Below are positions 52,493 to 64,000 of a stretch of 64,000 nucleotides of DNA, piece after piece. Position 1 is the first letter of the stretch, and each line of letters begins with the position of its first letter. This DNA comes from Elgaria multicarinata webbii (lineage: Eukaryota > Chordata > Lepidosauria > Squamata > Anguidae). Both the position numbers and the translations under genes were made by a program. Where the stretch lies: the NCBI RefSeq assembly GCF_023053635.1, contig NC_086178.1:28713726-28777725 (forward strand), written 5' to 3'. Below the pieces are notes generated by a model. That model worked only from the letters and a program-made list of their open reading frames with translations. It did no database searches and was not told where the DNA came from.

Positions 52493-52956
52493 GGCCTTAG
52501 CTAGACCAGGCTTTATCACAGGGTGAACCCCGGAATCGTCCCTATGCGTCCACATGATGCACAAGGGATCCCAGGATCAGGGAGGGATCATCCCTCCCTT
52601 GCCCCGGGATAGAGCACTCCCCTTTCGGCCTGGTTTTTCCATGGTCTCGAGCTGAGTCCGAGACTGTGGAACGTGTGGTCCGTTGCCGTGATTACTTGCG
52701 TGGAGCCGGGTGCCATGCTGCGCCCATCGGGGGTAGGGTGAGGGGAACTGAGAACTGATATTTTTTTAAAAGCACCTACATTTAGCGCAGAAGCGTTTGT
52801 GCGCTCCTCTTCCTTTAAAAATAAAAAATGGCAGGCGCAATGCCTCTCTTCCTGAGGTCGCGCCTCGCGTGTAAATGGAGAAGAGATCTCACGTTAATCG
52901 CAATGCAAGATCTTCCCTCCTCCGTCGCAGACTATCAAGTAGGTCTAGCTAAGGCC
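52493..52956. mobile_element. Harbinger-type MITE with TTA target duplication
   Basis: Perfect 15-bp ends GGCCTTAGCTAGACC and its mirror, with TTA on both sides (52490-52492 and 52957-52959), fit the PIF/Harbinger rule of 3-bp TWA target sites and GG-starting ends. The interior has a CCCGGGATAG-type subterminal region and no transposase. Confidence 0.87.
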
Positions 52957-52959
52957 TTA

Positions 52960-54345
52960 GTCTACACAAACATTGTCTTCCTGGTTCTGATGTGTTCTGA
53001 CTCCAGCACAACTCCTGGTTTCCACTTAGCAGCTGATGATGATCCAGCCCTTATGATAATTGATGATGGCCCAATACGTCTTTGTGGGATTCACTGTGAG
53101 GAACTATTAACAAAAAAATACAGAGTTTCTAGATAATATTTGAAGCAACCTGATGGTATGTAATAAAGGATCTGAGCAAACACCTCTTTAATAAAATTGG
53201 ATTATACTGCTATGGTAATTCTAAAGTACAATTCATTTCAAAGTTGGAGAACCAGAATGCCATCTAGTGACATGCCACCAGGACATGAGAATCGTACTTC
53301 TTTCCTGCTGCATATTTTTAAGGAACTGATATTCAGAGAAATCCCCAAATATTGACAAAGAAAATTCAGAGAAAATTGAAAGTGAACGTTGGGGAGATTA
53401 GCTAATGAATTCTCTCAGTGCCTAAACTGAGGGCTGTGGTGCATGGACTAGGCTGAAAACATGATCTGGGAACGGCTTCTGGGTGCAGAGGCTATGAGAA
53501 GGTTGGGGCTAGGCAAATTGAGAGCCCTAATACTATATGAGAGAGAGAAAATGGTGAGGGACCAATAGGAGACTCAGCTACAATGCTTCCCACTAGTTGA
53601 CTAGAGAAGGCTACACAAAGTGACTTGGTTTCCACCGAAATACTGTCCAAAATTAGACTGAATTGCAACACACTTTTCACAACATACAATACATAAGGGA
53701 ATGCAGAGTAGGAGGCTACACTTTGCAGATGGTAGTCTTCCTGAAAATAGGATAGATCTATGAAAAAGACGTTTCCTTCAGTTCAAGTAACCAGTTCCTG
53801 AACCAGAAGCCTGAGGTACACTGAAAGTCCTAGGGTCTCAGTGTGAAAAATATTTCTGTTTAAAAAGCAGACACAGACAGTCTTTGCCTTGGCAAGGTGA
53901 AAACCTAGGCACCCAGACTGTGGGGAGTCTGAGCAAGATGTGGTGGAGTGGGGTGGCACAATGGTGTTCTGTGACTCTTCATGGGTCCATATCGGATTGC
54001 AAAGGCGAATAGAGGCAACTAGGTCTATCCAGGCTTGTCTGAGATGAATAGAGGAGATACCTGGCCCTGGGTGGTCACAGAACTCTAAGGTTTGCCAAGC
54101 TCTGGGAAGTGGGTTGGAATCCTGAATGAGGAGGCCAGGAGACCAAAGTGATTTCAATAGCATGGTTCCAGTACATTACTGGTCCAACAGCCACGAATGG
54201 ATCCAGTTGGGAGAACCAGCACAATGAGAACTTGAAACTCAAGTTTCTTATACTATTTTAACAAAGGTTACCAAGTTGCAATGAATGCTAAGTCTGACAT
54301 CACAGACACAAAGAAGCAAGGGAATGATTCCCAAGTGGGCTCAAT
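52960..54345. other. Intergenic DNA
   Basis: No gene or named repeat seen. Long open stretches here, such as 54163-53783 on the minus strand, have no recognisable domain. Confidence 0.4.
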
Positions 54346-54349
54346 GACA

Positions 54350-55010
54350 GTGTTCACACGATTGGCAGGCTGTTAACAAGCCACAGAGGCTTATTAACTA
54401 TGCTACATATGCCGGTGAGGGGGTTGCATGATTACCCTTGGCAGTGCAGCTGCTTATGTCATGGGAACCTGGCCAGGGTGGCTTGTTACCATGAGTAACA
54501 AGCCACCCAGAACCCAAGCCACCCAAGAGTAATATGCAATCAAATATGTTTGAATGCATATTACTCTCATTACAAATGGGGTCCTAGTTCAATGTATTAA
54601 CTGGTTTAATATACATGTGAATGATTGTTAATTATTATTGAATGTTATACTGCTACACTGATGTGGCAGGAAATTGTTTTCTGATTTGTATTATCATCAC
54701 ATTGAATACATTTAACTGCGTATAATATAGTTGTGTACAAATTTGAATAACAATTATTTTACTGGTTTAACGTTATTCCTATGGTGGTCACCTCCTGGGG
54801 TTCTTTTTGTTCATATTAATTCCACCGCTGCCTTGCATTTATTTGTTTGTTACCATGAGTAACAAGCCACCCAGAACCCAAGACACCCTGGCTAGATTTG
54901 TACAACACAACAAGCCTTGCTACCAAGGGTAATTACGCTAATCTCTGGCACAAAACCGGAACACCCACTGGGGCAGTGGTGGAACGGTAGGGAAGTAAGC
55001 CACTAATTAC
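54350..55010. mobile_element. Decayed repeat with a 40-bp internal direct repeat
   Basis: TTGTTACCATGAGTAACAAG followed by CCACCCAGAACCCAAG occurs at 54484-54519 and again at 54848-54883. The arms have CAAGCC/GGCTTG words in both orientations (54385-54410, 54903-54935), suggesting an old DNA transposon. Family unknown. Confidence 0.45.
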
Positions 55011-56025
55011 ATGAACTGAACAAACAGCTATTCCAAGCTGAAAACAAAAGTTGGGACAAGTCTTGGCCAGAGTCATCACAAATGTTAAAAGTGGGTATTC
55101 AGAATGGACAAACCAATCAAGAAAGTGCTGAGGCTACAGCTGATTAATTATACCTGGAGAAATGACTTCAGGGATGACGTATGTATGCATAATTAAAATT
55201 AGCCTGGGGTGTGGATTCTAAATATTTGCAGTTTTGATTAGATTGATGCTGCTGTGTTTGGCATCGTGTACATGACTTGCATTTGTTTTAAGCAACATCG
55301 TACAGTATCCCCACCTCTGTCTAGCTTCACTCTTAAAGTGACCATGTCCATGGTTGCCAAACGTTATGGGAGCCTACAGTACCTGCTCTACAACCAAGTA
55401 ACCTGCTAAGAGGAAGAAAGATAGCCAATTAGGAGGCACATTTGGTTTTGGTAGGGAAGACAAACAATTAGGAAGACAATTAGGAAATCCAGTAATTAGA
55501 TTCCTCCAAGAGAATACTGGATTAAAATATGGAATTCCAATAACAATTGTAATGCAGCTTGGCTTGTTGGTAAAAAAGTAATTAAATTTGTATTATCTTT
55601 GTGGCTTCCCAAATGGGAAACAGAAGTGCCAAACAGTTAGTAATAGATGATTGGCTCATTGGTACTTTTTGCTGTTAAGAGAGAAATCCAAACAATATGT
55701 GTCAAGTTTTGCATTTTGGGGCACCATGGGGTCAGTGCCCATATTGGATTTACAGTGACCAAAAATTTTAGTTTAATCCTAAAATCAGGAATGTGATCAG
55801 ACAAGGTAACAAGGAGGGCCTTCTTAGATCGTTAAGTAAGAAATGTGGTTTTGAGAACACATACTCAGAAGACATAATGGAGAAATAATTCTAGAGTCAC
55901 AAACAAGCCTACAATGTCATGAGATTCTGCAATGTTCTTATTCATATGTTGTTATAATCATTTATCTTGATAAGAAGTAATATTATTTGGGCATAAGTGA
56001 TTTAGAATAATAATAAAAAGTATCT
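55011..56025. other. Intergenic DNA
   Basis: AT-rich, no repeat or gene recognised. Confidence 0.4.
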
Positions 56026-58862
56026 TATTATTTATTTATTTATTTATAATATTTATATACCGCTCCCCATTGAAAAATTTCGGAGCAGTGTACAAGGTAA
56101 AATGAAAATAAAAACATAATAAAACAGTTATTTAAAACTGTTTTAAAATTTAAACGAAGCTAAAACAGAAATCCAAGGCTGCATGTTAAAGAAAGGCTTC
56201 TTGGAATACAGATGTTTTCAGGAGGCGCCGAAAGGAGTACAACGTTGGCGCCTGCCTGACCTCCAGAGGCAGGGAATTCCACAGGAGGGGCGCTGCCATG
56301 CTGAAGGCTCTTCCCCTGGTGGATTCCAATCGGAGGATGGATCTAGGTGGAACCACCAGGAGCAGGCCCTCGGATGACCTCAGTGACTGGGCAGGTTGGT
56401 AAGGGAGAAGGCGCTCTCTCAGGTATTCTGGTCCCAAGTTGTTTAGGGCTTTGTACACAAGTACAAGAACCTTAAACCTGGCCCGGTAGCGAATAGGCAG
56501 CCAGTGCAGTTCCCTCAGCAGAGGAGTTACATGCTGGAAAGGGGCAGCTCCAGACAACAGCCAAGCTCCAGCATTCTGCACTAGCTCCAGCTTCTGGAGC
56601 AGCTTCAAGGGCAGCCCCACATAGAGTGCGTTGCAGTAATCCAATCTTGAGGTTACCAATGCCTGTACCACCATGGTCAAGCTATCCCTGTCCAGGAGAG
56701 GCCGTAGTTGGCGAACCAACCGAAGATGGTAAAAGGCACTCCGAGCCGTGGCAGCTACTTGAGTCTCCAACAACAGAAATGGGTCTAAGAGTACCCCCAA
56801 ACTATGAACCTGTTCTTTCAGAGGCAGTGCAACCCCATCCAGAAGAGGCAATGAGCCTGTCTCTCGGACTCGGGAACCACTCACCCACAGGGCTTCCGTC
56901 TTGCCAGGATTCAGTCTCAGTTTATTGGCCCTCATCCAGCCCATTACTGAGTCTAGGCACTAGTCCAGGACCTGCACAGCCTCACCTGATTCAGTTGTCA
57001 CAGGGAGATAGAGCTGCGTGTCATCAGCGTATTGATGGCATTTAGCTCCAAATCCCCTAATGACTGCTCCCAACGGCTTCATATAGATGTTAAATAACAT
57101 TGGGGACAAGATGGTGCCCTGTGGCACTCCATAGCTCAATTGCCAAGAGGCCGAGGACTGGTCACCCAATGCTACTCTCTGAAAACAACCCCGTAGGTAG
57201 GACTGGAACCACTGTAACACAGTGCCTCCGATGCCCATCCCACAGAGTCGATCTAGGAGGATACCATGGTCGATGGTATCAAAAGCCGCCGAGAGATTGA
57301 GCAGGATTAACAGGGTTGCATTCCCCCTGTCCCTCTCTCAATAAAGGTCATCCATCAGGGCGACCAAGGCTGATTCAGTCCCGTAACCAGATTGGAACCC
57401 AGACTGGAATGAATCTAGATAATCAGTATCCTCCAAGAGTGCCTGCAGTTGCTCCGCCACAACCTTCTCAAGTACCTTCCCTAAAAAAGGAGTGTTAGCA
57501 ACTGGGCTGTAGTTGCCTAATACCATCGGGTCCAGGGTGGGCTTCTTCAGGAGTGGTCACACTACTGCCTCCTTAAGGACAGCAGGGACCACCCCTTCCC
57601 AGAGAGAAGCATTTATCACCCCCCCAGATCCACACAGTCAGACCCCCTCGGCTTGCTTTTATAAGCCAGGAGGGACAGGGATCGAGAGGGCAAGTGGTGG
57701 GTCGCACTGCTGCAAGCACCTTGTCCACATCATCAGGCCGCAATAACTGGAACTGATCCCACAAAATCGGACAGATGGTGGCATCGGACACCTCAACTGG
57801 AGCTGCACTAAAAACGTCAAGCTCGCTGCGGAGAGAAGCAATTTTGTCCTCAAAGTGCGATGCAAAAAGATCACAGCGGGTCCTCGAAGGGGCCAGTGCC
57901 CCATTTGCTGGGGATGATGTTAGCAGCCCCCGGACCACCCGGAAGAGCTCCGCTAGACGGCTACTCGAGGACGCAATGGAGGCAGCAAAATAAGCCTTCT
58001 TTGCTGCCCACACTGCCACGCAATAGGCACGATTATGTGCTCTACAGCGTGCTCGGTCATCTTCGCTTTGAGTCTTGCGCCATTTGCGCTCTAGCCGATG
58101 TCCATCCTGTTTCATTGACCATAACTCCTTAGTATACCAAGGAGCAGAGCGGGCTCTACAGGACTGGAGAGGGCACTCAGGTGCGATCAAGTCGATGGCC
58201 CTCCGCATCTCACCGTTCCACAGTGAGGCTAGGGCCTCGGGCTGGATCACCAGCTCTCTCCACTGGAAAATCCCCAAGAGCATTCAGAAATCCATTGGAT
58301 TCCATCAGGCTCCTGGGGCAGACCATCCGAATGGGTCCCTCACCCTTGCAGGAGGGTAGTAACGCCATGAGTTCAAATCTCACCAGGAAATGGTCCGACC
58401 ATGACAATGGGGTTACTTGGAACCTCCCCCCCTCCAATCTTCAGACTACCCATCTCACAGCTTGGAGCAAAAACCAAATCAAGGGCATGCCCTGCTTCAT
58501 GTGTTGGGCCAATGACAAACTGAGACAGCCCCATGATTGTCATGGAGGCCATAAAGTCCCAAGCCGGAGCCCCAGAGACAGCCTCAGCATGAAAGTTGAA
58601 GTCGCCTAGAACCACCGTCCTGGGTTCCTCCAACACCACACTCGAGACTGCCTCCGCCAGCTCAGTCAGGGAGGATGCCGGGCAGCAGGGTGGGTGGTAT
58701 ACCAGCAGCATCCTCAATCTGTCTTTCTGGCCCAACACCAGGTGCAAACCCTCAAGGCCTGCTCCAAGATGGAGTGGTTTCCTGGTGATAGAGATGGAAG
58801 ATCTATGAATCACGGCTACTCCCCCACCCCGTCCCTCCAATCTATGTTGGTGCTGCACTGAG
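56026..58862 (-). mobile_element. L2-type LINE, nearly full ORF2, antisense
   Basis: From right to left on the minus strand: AP endonuclease remains (58858-58373: GGGVAVIHRSSISITRK, LGDFNFHAE, THEAGHALDLVF); a linker (58283-57573); reverse transcriptase (57526-56960: QSGFQSGYGTESAL, LSAAFDTIDH, GVPQGTILSPMLFN and the catalytic YADDTQLYL); and the C-terminal part (56944-56186: LDYCNALYVGLPL, LLRELHWLPIRYRARFKVL). The 3' end is GGAGCGGTATATAAATA-like followed by (AAATA)n. From 57526 to 56186 one frame holds with just two stops, a TGA that was probably CGA near 57340 and a TAG near 56958. The endonuclease and linker need frame changes. The endonuclease start is missing, so the copy is 5'-truncated. 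Confidence 0.88.
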
Positions 58863-60185
58863 TACCCAGATGGGCAGAGCTGAATCAGGTGTCTTTAGGG
58901 ACATAATTTAATGGGACATAAAGTAAAAACAAGTGAAAGGTATTTTATAGCCCCCCAAAAGTATACGTAGAAGACTCTGAAGTGCAAAAGTGGAAGCTAT
59001 CCTATCGGATCAACTACTCCCCGTGTTTCCTGTAAACTAGTTTAGTAAACATGAAGCTAGCAATTGTTATTAGTCTACTTAGAAGCTTCAATTGAAGACA
59101 ATGTTGAACGTATCATGTAATTAATCTATGCATGTGTAAGCTTTGTATTTAGTATTGTTATGCTAATATTTTTATAGTAAAGAACAAAAAGACAAATCTT
59201 GTCTGAGAGAGATTCCTGGAAATTCTGTATGGCCTATATATAAAGTGATGAATTTAATCTTACTCTAAGTTGGCATCTGGTTTTATGAGGAACTTAAATA
59301 TGTGTGGTGAAACAGGTAGTCCTGGATTGCTTACATACTGGTAACATACTTCAAAAGAACCTCTGAACTAGGGCATATGTCATATAATCCACTTTCCAGA
59401 TTTTACTTCATTGATTACACTACAGCACAGCAGAGCATTTTGAAAAGTATTGCTCTGCATACATAGAAGGACCGCTTGTCTATAGGCAAAACAATTGAGA
59501 AAAAAATGCACACCATATAATGCATGCATTCACACACTAGTAATAGGATTAAGGTAGTCTCAGTACTACACAGATTAATGAAAATATTATTCAACTAGTT
59601 ATATTACTGAATAAAGCAATTTGTCTCCTACTCCTTCTGCTTCCTAATCATCTTTCATACAAGCAAGAAAATGTTTTAAGGGATGAAACAGTTTGGTTGG
59701 CAACATGAATGAATGTGCTTTGTATCTACAAATGTATGGGAGAAGATATAGATATGATCTAATGCCCTGAAGCTGTCTGGGAAGATTAGGAGTGCATAAT
59801 ATGACCCTCACGAGCAAGTATTCTTGCCTAAATGCCTTTAGCTTATTGATTTGTTTTCTATGCTCACCTTGCAACTGAGCATCTTAAAATCTAGCTGGCA
59901 TTGTCTGATAGGGAATCAGGTTTACTTTTTTCTTCTTCAGTGAAAGTAAATCATCAATCATAACCCTTTTGGGTAACTCCTTCTGAATTCTGTACTGACT
60001 TTTGAGCATCTGCTGACAGCAAATAAGTTACTTATTTTACATTTTACTTCATTCCTAATAGTTTAAATAAGTAACTAGAAAATTATAAAATACATAAGAA
60101 TATATAGAATATATCTAGACCACCTTATATACTCATATTCCCAGCTCACCTTTAAGGATCTTTAGAGGAAGCCTTGCTGGTCTTT
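58863..60185. other. Intergenic DNA upstream of RSRC1 3' end
   Basis: AT-rich, no repeat or gene recognised. Confidence 0.4.
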
Positions 60186-60500
60186 CTGCAACAATCAGAA
60201 TGTTGCCATGTAACAGCTTGATAGCAGGCCTTCCCTGTGGCAGCACCCAGTGTGCATAGAGGAAGTAGAAAATGCGGTATGTTTCAAATGCCTCCTGAAA
60301 ACGCCCTTGTTCACCTAGGCTTTCTTTGGCTTCTAATTACTCGTACACTGTTCCATCTTAGAGCTACTTGTATTGTTTGTATTGTTATTGTTACTGGAAT
60401 TGTTTTAAGAGTGTATATTAAAAGTGATTTTTAATATTTATATTTGAACCACGTAGGGATTTTATTATATCAAATGGTATTTAAGTGTTACTAATAAAGG
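60186..60500 (+). mobile_element. L2-type LINE 3' end
   Basis: GGCCTTCCCTGTGGCAGCAC, then TCAAATGCCTCCTGAAAACG, CCCTTGTTCACCTAGGCTTT (decayed C-terminal codons) and a T-rich 3' region ending GGTATTTAAGTGTTACTAAT. Confidence 0.55.
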
Positions 60501-62113
60501 AAGAAAAAACACATTGAGCATGAATTGAAAAAGGGACACATAATTTTAGCCTTAAATCAAAATCCCTCAATGATTAAGATTTCAGAATTTTAAGAAGTAA
60601 ATTTTAAGAATTTACTGTTTGTATTATATTAGAAAATGAGGAAAAACCTTAATAAACCGTAGATAACAAAGACTCCAAGCATTCTTAGCACACACCCTTC
60701 TGAGTCACCAAAAGAAACTATTAGCCCGAAAAGGTAAAGTAATTAGCTTATGTAAAGATGGATTTATTAGTCAGCTCTTAAAGCTGCCCAGAATATAGAC
60801 CATGATAATACAATGCAGAAAAGATCTACACGCTCTTTTGTGAATAGGTTAGTACCTTGTACAGAATTATCTTATATACATAGGAAAGGAATTTATATAG
60901 GAAAAGAGATGGGATCTAAAGAGGCCTGTGTGTTTGTGTAAAACAATTCCTTTTGCACATGGAGAATGGTTGGCCCATTTTTACTTCCAACAGTAAGTCC
61001 AGTCACCCCCACCATGGTGTTGCTCTAGAGGGGCCCCCCAACCTCTGGAATAGGGTGGAGGGGGGGCACCAGTGTGAGAAGTTGAAATGCCCTGGTTGCA
61101 TGTGAAATACCACAAGTACCACTCAACCAGTATGTGGGATACTCTACAAAGTGAACACCAGAAAATATGAATAGCTGCTTTATAAACTAATGTTAAGCTT
61201 TCACTTAGTTGCAGTTGGCAATGTCTTTAATATGACTTAGCTTGCCAGTGATGATCTAAAAATTTCTGAACATAACTAAAACATGAAATAGGTGTGAATA
61301 AGCAGAGAATACTCCAAGTTTAAAGAACCTCGAGTCTTTTCATATGGTATACTTTAAAATTACATTTTTATCCCCATGTAGTTTAGGGATGTTGAGTGCC
61401 TTTCCTATACAATTGCCAGATTTCAGTTCTCGTTGAAGACTTCCATCTCTAGACTTTGCTGCAGATATTTTGTGGTTGACTGGGCTGAGAAAGAATAGGG
61501 AAAGTAGCACAGACAGAGCTACTAAATAGCATCCAAAAACCTCATGGTTGGATATAGCTTAAGAATGATAACAAGGAAATATGTTTTCTTTAAAAATAGC
61601 CAAATGATAACTTCTTCATTTCCCTCTATTAGCCTGTGTTCTGTATTCACAGTAAATTGTTGCACAGACAGCAAAGCATATGATTAAACTTTAATAATAT
61701 CAATGTCAAAGAACAGAAAAACTCAGATTTGCTTGCTTCTTTTGAGAGAGAGTGGTATACATTTTAAAGTTTTCTACTGATAGATGTCTCATTCTGGGTA
61801 ACTTTTAATTTTCAAGATTTCAATATAAAGAAATTGTATCACAGTTGGCAAACAGCTTGCGGGAAGACACTTGTTATTTTTTTCTAATAGGCCTGGATAC
61901 CATCAGAAAGCATAGACAAGGCCTCTTGACTGCCTTCAGGATAATGCCTCAGCAGTTCTTCTGATGCTCTTTCTTATTCCACCTTCATTTTACCTGTGAA
62001 GCAAGGACCAGGCATTCAGAGTACACATAGTTACATTATTACAGTAATGAATTAAAACAACATCGGCATCAAATAGAGGCCAGGTTAAAATCTTCCTTTT
62101 CTCATTGGCCATA
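60501..62113. other. RSRC1 3' UTR or downstream DNA
   Basis: No coding exon or repeat recognised. An AATAAA on the minus strand lies at 62119-62114, only 77 bases past the RSRC1 stop; the true 3' UTR may reach further left into this stretch. Confidence 0.4.
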
Positions 62114-62195
62114 TTTATTTCAACACTCATCCAATTTTACCACTGGGATTTTATAGAACAGAAGACAGTGAAATTCTGTAGACTATTTAATTCAC

Positions 62196-62288
62196 TCAAG
62201 CCACAGGACTGCCCATTAGCCTCTCTTGTCGAAGAGCAATCAGTCTCTGGAACCATCTTTCTTCTGCTTCTGCCTTGTCAACAAAGAG
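62196..62288 (-). CDS. RSRC1: RSRC1 last coding exon
   Basis: RSRC1 is a nuclear arginine/serine-rich coiled-coil protein involved in pre-mRNA splicing. This exon encodes the last 30 residues and the stop [23 protein letters not shown], then [10 protein letters not shown]. The human protein ends [20 protein letters not shown] then [10 protein letters not shown], so the match is unmistakable. The acceptor is TTGTAG|CTC, phase 0, preceded by a pyrimidine tract. The rest of the gene lies to the right, outside the window. Its position directly upstream of MLF1 on the same strand agrees with human gene order. Confidence 0.97.
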   Translation of the reverse strand, partial: LFVDKAEAEERWFQRLIALRQERLMGSPVA

Positions 62289-62999
62289 CTACAAGAGAAG
62301 GGAAAAAGGTACAACTGAGATTGGGGTTTGAGAGGATTGGAAATACCCTGTGACATTCATTGCCAGAAACATCAAGCAATCAATACTGCAGTAGGTAATG
62401 TACAATAGCTTTTCCTCACTACTAAGTAACTATGTGTGGCACTAAGTACATTCAGTAGCCACACATCTAGGTAGGATTGAAGCCTGCCACCTCCGATTAG
62501 AAATTAATCTCCGTATCAGATGACTGAATCCTTCATGCCTCTCTCTAGACTTGCAGATATCTCTGTTGTGGCAAGTGAAGAGTGTTTGCAAAGTCTAAAG
62601 CGAATTAGGAAGGAAGTTCAGGAAGGCAGGTGCTTCCTCAAGTATCTTAGCCTTTACACGCCATGGTAGAAAAGTTTTATGTATGAATGACAGACTATAC
62701 TATACTATGCCCTATATACAATGAGCAGGGACTGTTCAATCCCAGCGAAGTGTGGCAGGGCTTACTTAAAGCCAGAGCTTATCAGGACCTGTATAATATA
62801 TTATTAAGTTTGGATGTGAGAAATCTAGGTTTAGATTTTTCGTAAGCTGTGAAGCAAATCAGATGGGCCTGAGAAAACCACTTTTTCTCAGCTTAGCCTA
62901 CCTCACAGGATTAATCTAAAAACATGTGTTTGAGCACCTTGTATACAAATGTGATAAATAAATAAGGCTTAGCCCAAAACATATTTTGACTGCTTGAGA
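62289..62999. other. RSRC1: RSRC1 last intron, near part
   Basis: No repeat or exon recognised in this part of the intron. Confidence 0.5.
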
Positions 63000-63390
63000 T
63001 TTATTTATTTATTTATTACATTTCTATACCGCCCAATAGCCGGAGCTCTCTGGGCAGTTCACAAAAATTAAAAACATTCAAAGTATAAAACCATAATATA
63101 AAATACAATATAAAAGCTCAACCAGATAAAAACAGCAGCAATGCAAAATTACCAATTTAAAACACCAAGTTAAAATTTAGTTATAGACTGTTAAAATGCT
63201 GGGAGAATAAAAAGGTCTTCACCCGGCGTCTAAAAGCATATAATGTAGGTGCCAAGCGAACCACCTTAGGGAGCTCATTCCACAGCCGGGGTGCCACAGC
63301 AGAGAAAGCCCTCCTCCTGGTAGCCACCTGCCTCACTTCCTTTGGCAGGGGCTCGCGGAGAAGGACCCCTGAGGATGATCAGCTGTGGAA
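63000..63390 (-). mobile_element. L2-type LINE 3' end, antisense
   Basis: Begins (ATTT)n, then TTTCTATACCGCCCAATAGC, CGGAGCTCTCTGGGCAGTTC, then CTTCACCCGGCGTCTAAAAG and CTCACTTCCTTTGGCAGGGG. It mirrors the sense copy at 34016-34420 almost throughout. Lies in the RSRC1 intron. Confidence 0.82.
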
Positions 63391-63444
63391 TTTATGTAGT
63401 AGTAGCAGTAAAGGTAAATGTTCCTGTGTATAAGTACATTTATT

Positions 63445-64000
63445 TATTATTTACATTTATATATTATTTATTTAATTAATTAATTTACTGCATTTCTATA
63501 CCACCCAATAGCCAAAGCTATACCACTTCATCTGCTAAAAAGCTATAGAGGTGGTTGACTTCTCGGCTTGCCTGAAGGATCTCATCACAAGGGCATCCCA
63601 ACGTTTCAGCCCCACCATCAAAAAGGTCCTGTCCCATCTGCTAAACCTCTTAATGGTGACAGGACAGACAGCAGGAACTCTTGAGACTGAGTTTTAGGCC
63701 GGTTCGTATGGGAGAAGGCAAGTCTTAAGCAAATTCTGGTATCAGGTTGATTAAGGTTTTAAAGGCTAAAACCAGGATAAACTGAGCCTGGAAATAAATA
63801 GGCAACTGGCTTAGTTGGTATAAGATCAGAGTTATATGATCTAATCCCAGTGCTCCAGTCAGCACAGGCATAGGGGTAAGATACTAGCTGCATGGCTCTA
63901 TGAATTCTGGCCAGATGGATTCTGGCTAGAATCCCTGTCTTTGTTCAAAGAAAATTGCAAGAATGCCTTGGAAAACAGTTAGATCGTCCATTAGCCTGGT
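63445..64000 (-). mobile_element. Older L2-type LINE, antisense
   Basis: ATTTCTATACCACCCAATAG marks another 3' end. From about 63700, AAGGTTTTAAAGGCTAAAAC, GAGCCTGGAAATAAATAGGC and a CCCAGTGCTCCAGTCAGC-type phrase are the usual antisense of the L2 C-terminal region. Decayed; runs to the window edge. Confidence 0.6.

Noticed and set aside
52828-53136. A 102-codon plus-strand open frame
   Set aside because: It starts inside the Harbinger MITE and runs into flanking DNA, with no domain.

Overview
The window is vertebrate nuclear DNA, most likely from a squamate reptile (a lizard). The evidence is split genes with GT-AG introns, two CpG-rich promoters, many microsatellites, and a repeat set of CR1 and L2 LINE tails, tRNA-type SINEs, and hAT and Harbinger MITEs. 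The species assignment is inference from repeat style.

Three host genes lie on the minus strand, in the same order as on human chromosome 3q25: RSRC1 - MLF1 - GFM1, read in the direction of transcription from right to left. At the left edge are the first four exons of GFM1 (mitochondrial elongation factor G1), 898-6839. They carry the targeting peptide and the G1, G2, G3 and G4 GTPase motifs; the rest of the gene lies beyond base 1. MLF1 (myeloid leukaemia factor 1) is complete from 33377 to 12956. Its exons join in frame into a 318-codon protein. At the right is the last coding exon of RSRC1 (62288-62196) with its preceding intron running off the window.

The most notable host-gene feature is in MLF1. 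A 45-bp phase-0 exon is present three times (21966-22010, 21793-21837, 20344-20388), each with good splice sites and conserved flanks. It would encode three successive 15-residue Met/Phe/Gly-rich units just before the block that precedes the conserved core.

The rest is introns and intergenic DNA filled with mobile elements. The most striking is at 43220-47448: two copies of one 2-kb non-autonomous hAT-type element, one inserted into the other in opposite orientation. Each copy has its own 8-bp target duplication, and the element contains a minisatellite with an exact 155-bp period. Other elements include an L2-type LINE with endonuclease and reverse transcriptase remains (56026-58862), a Harbinger MITE with TTA duplications, a Charlie-like hAT nested in another DNA element, a perfect-ended MITE only 31 bp from a GFM1 splice acceptor, a solo LTR, and a composite of 109-bp tandem repeats, a CT tract and a LINE tail at 50784-51290.

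I saw no tRNA, rRNA, CRISPR array or prokaryote-type system. I found no undescribed gene system; the novel points are the MLF1 exon triplication and the transposon architecture.
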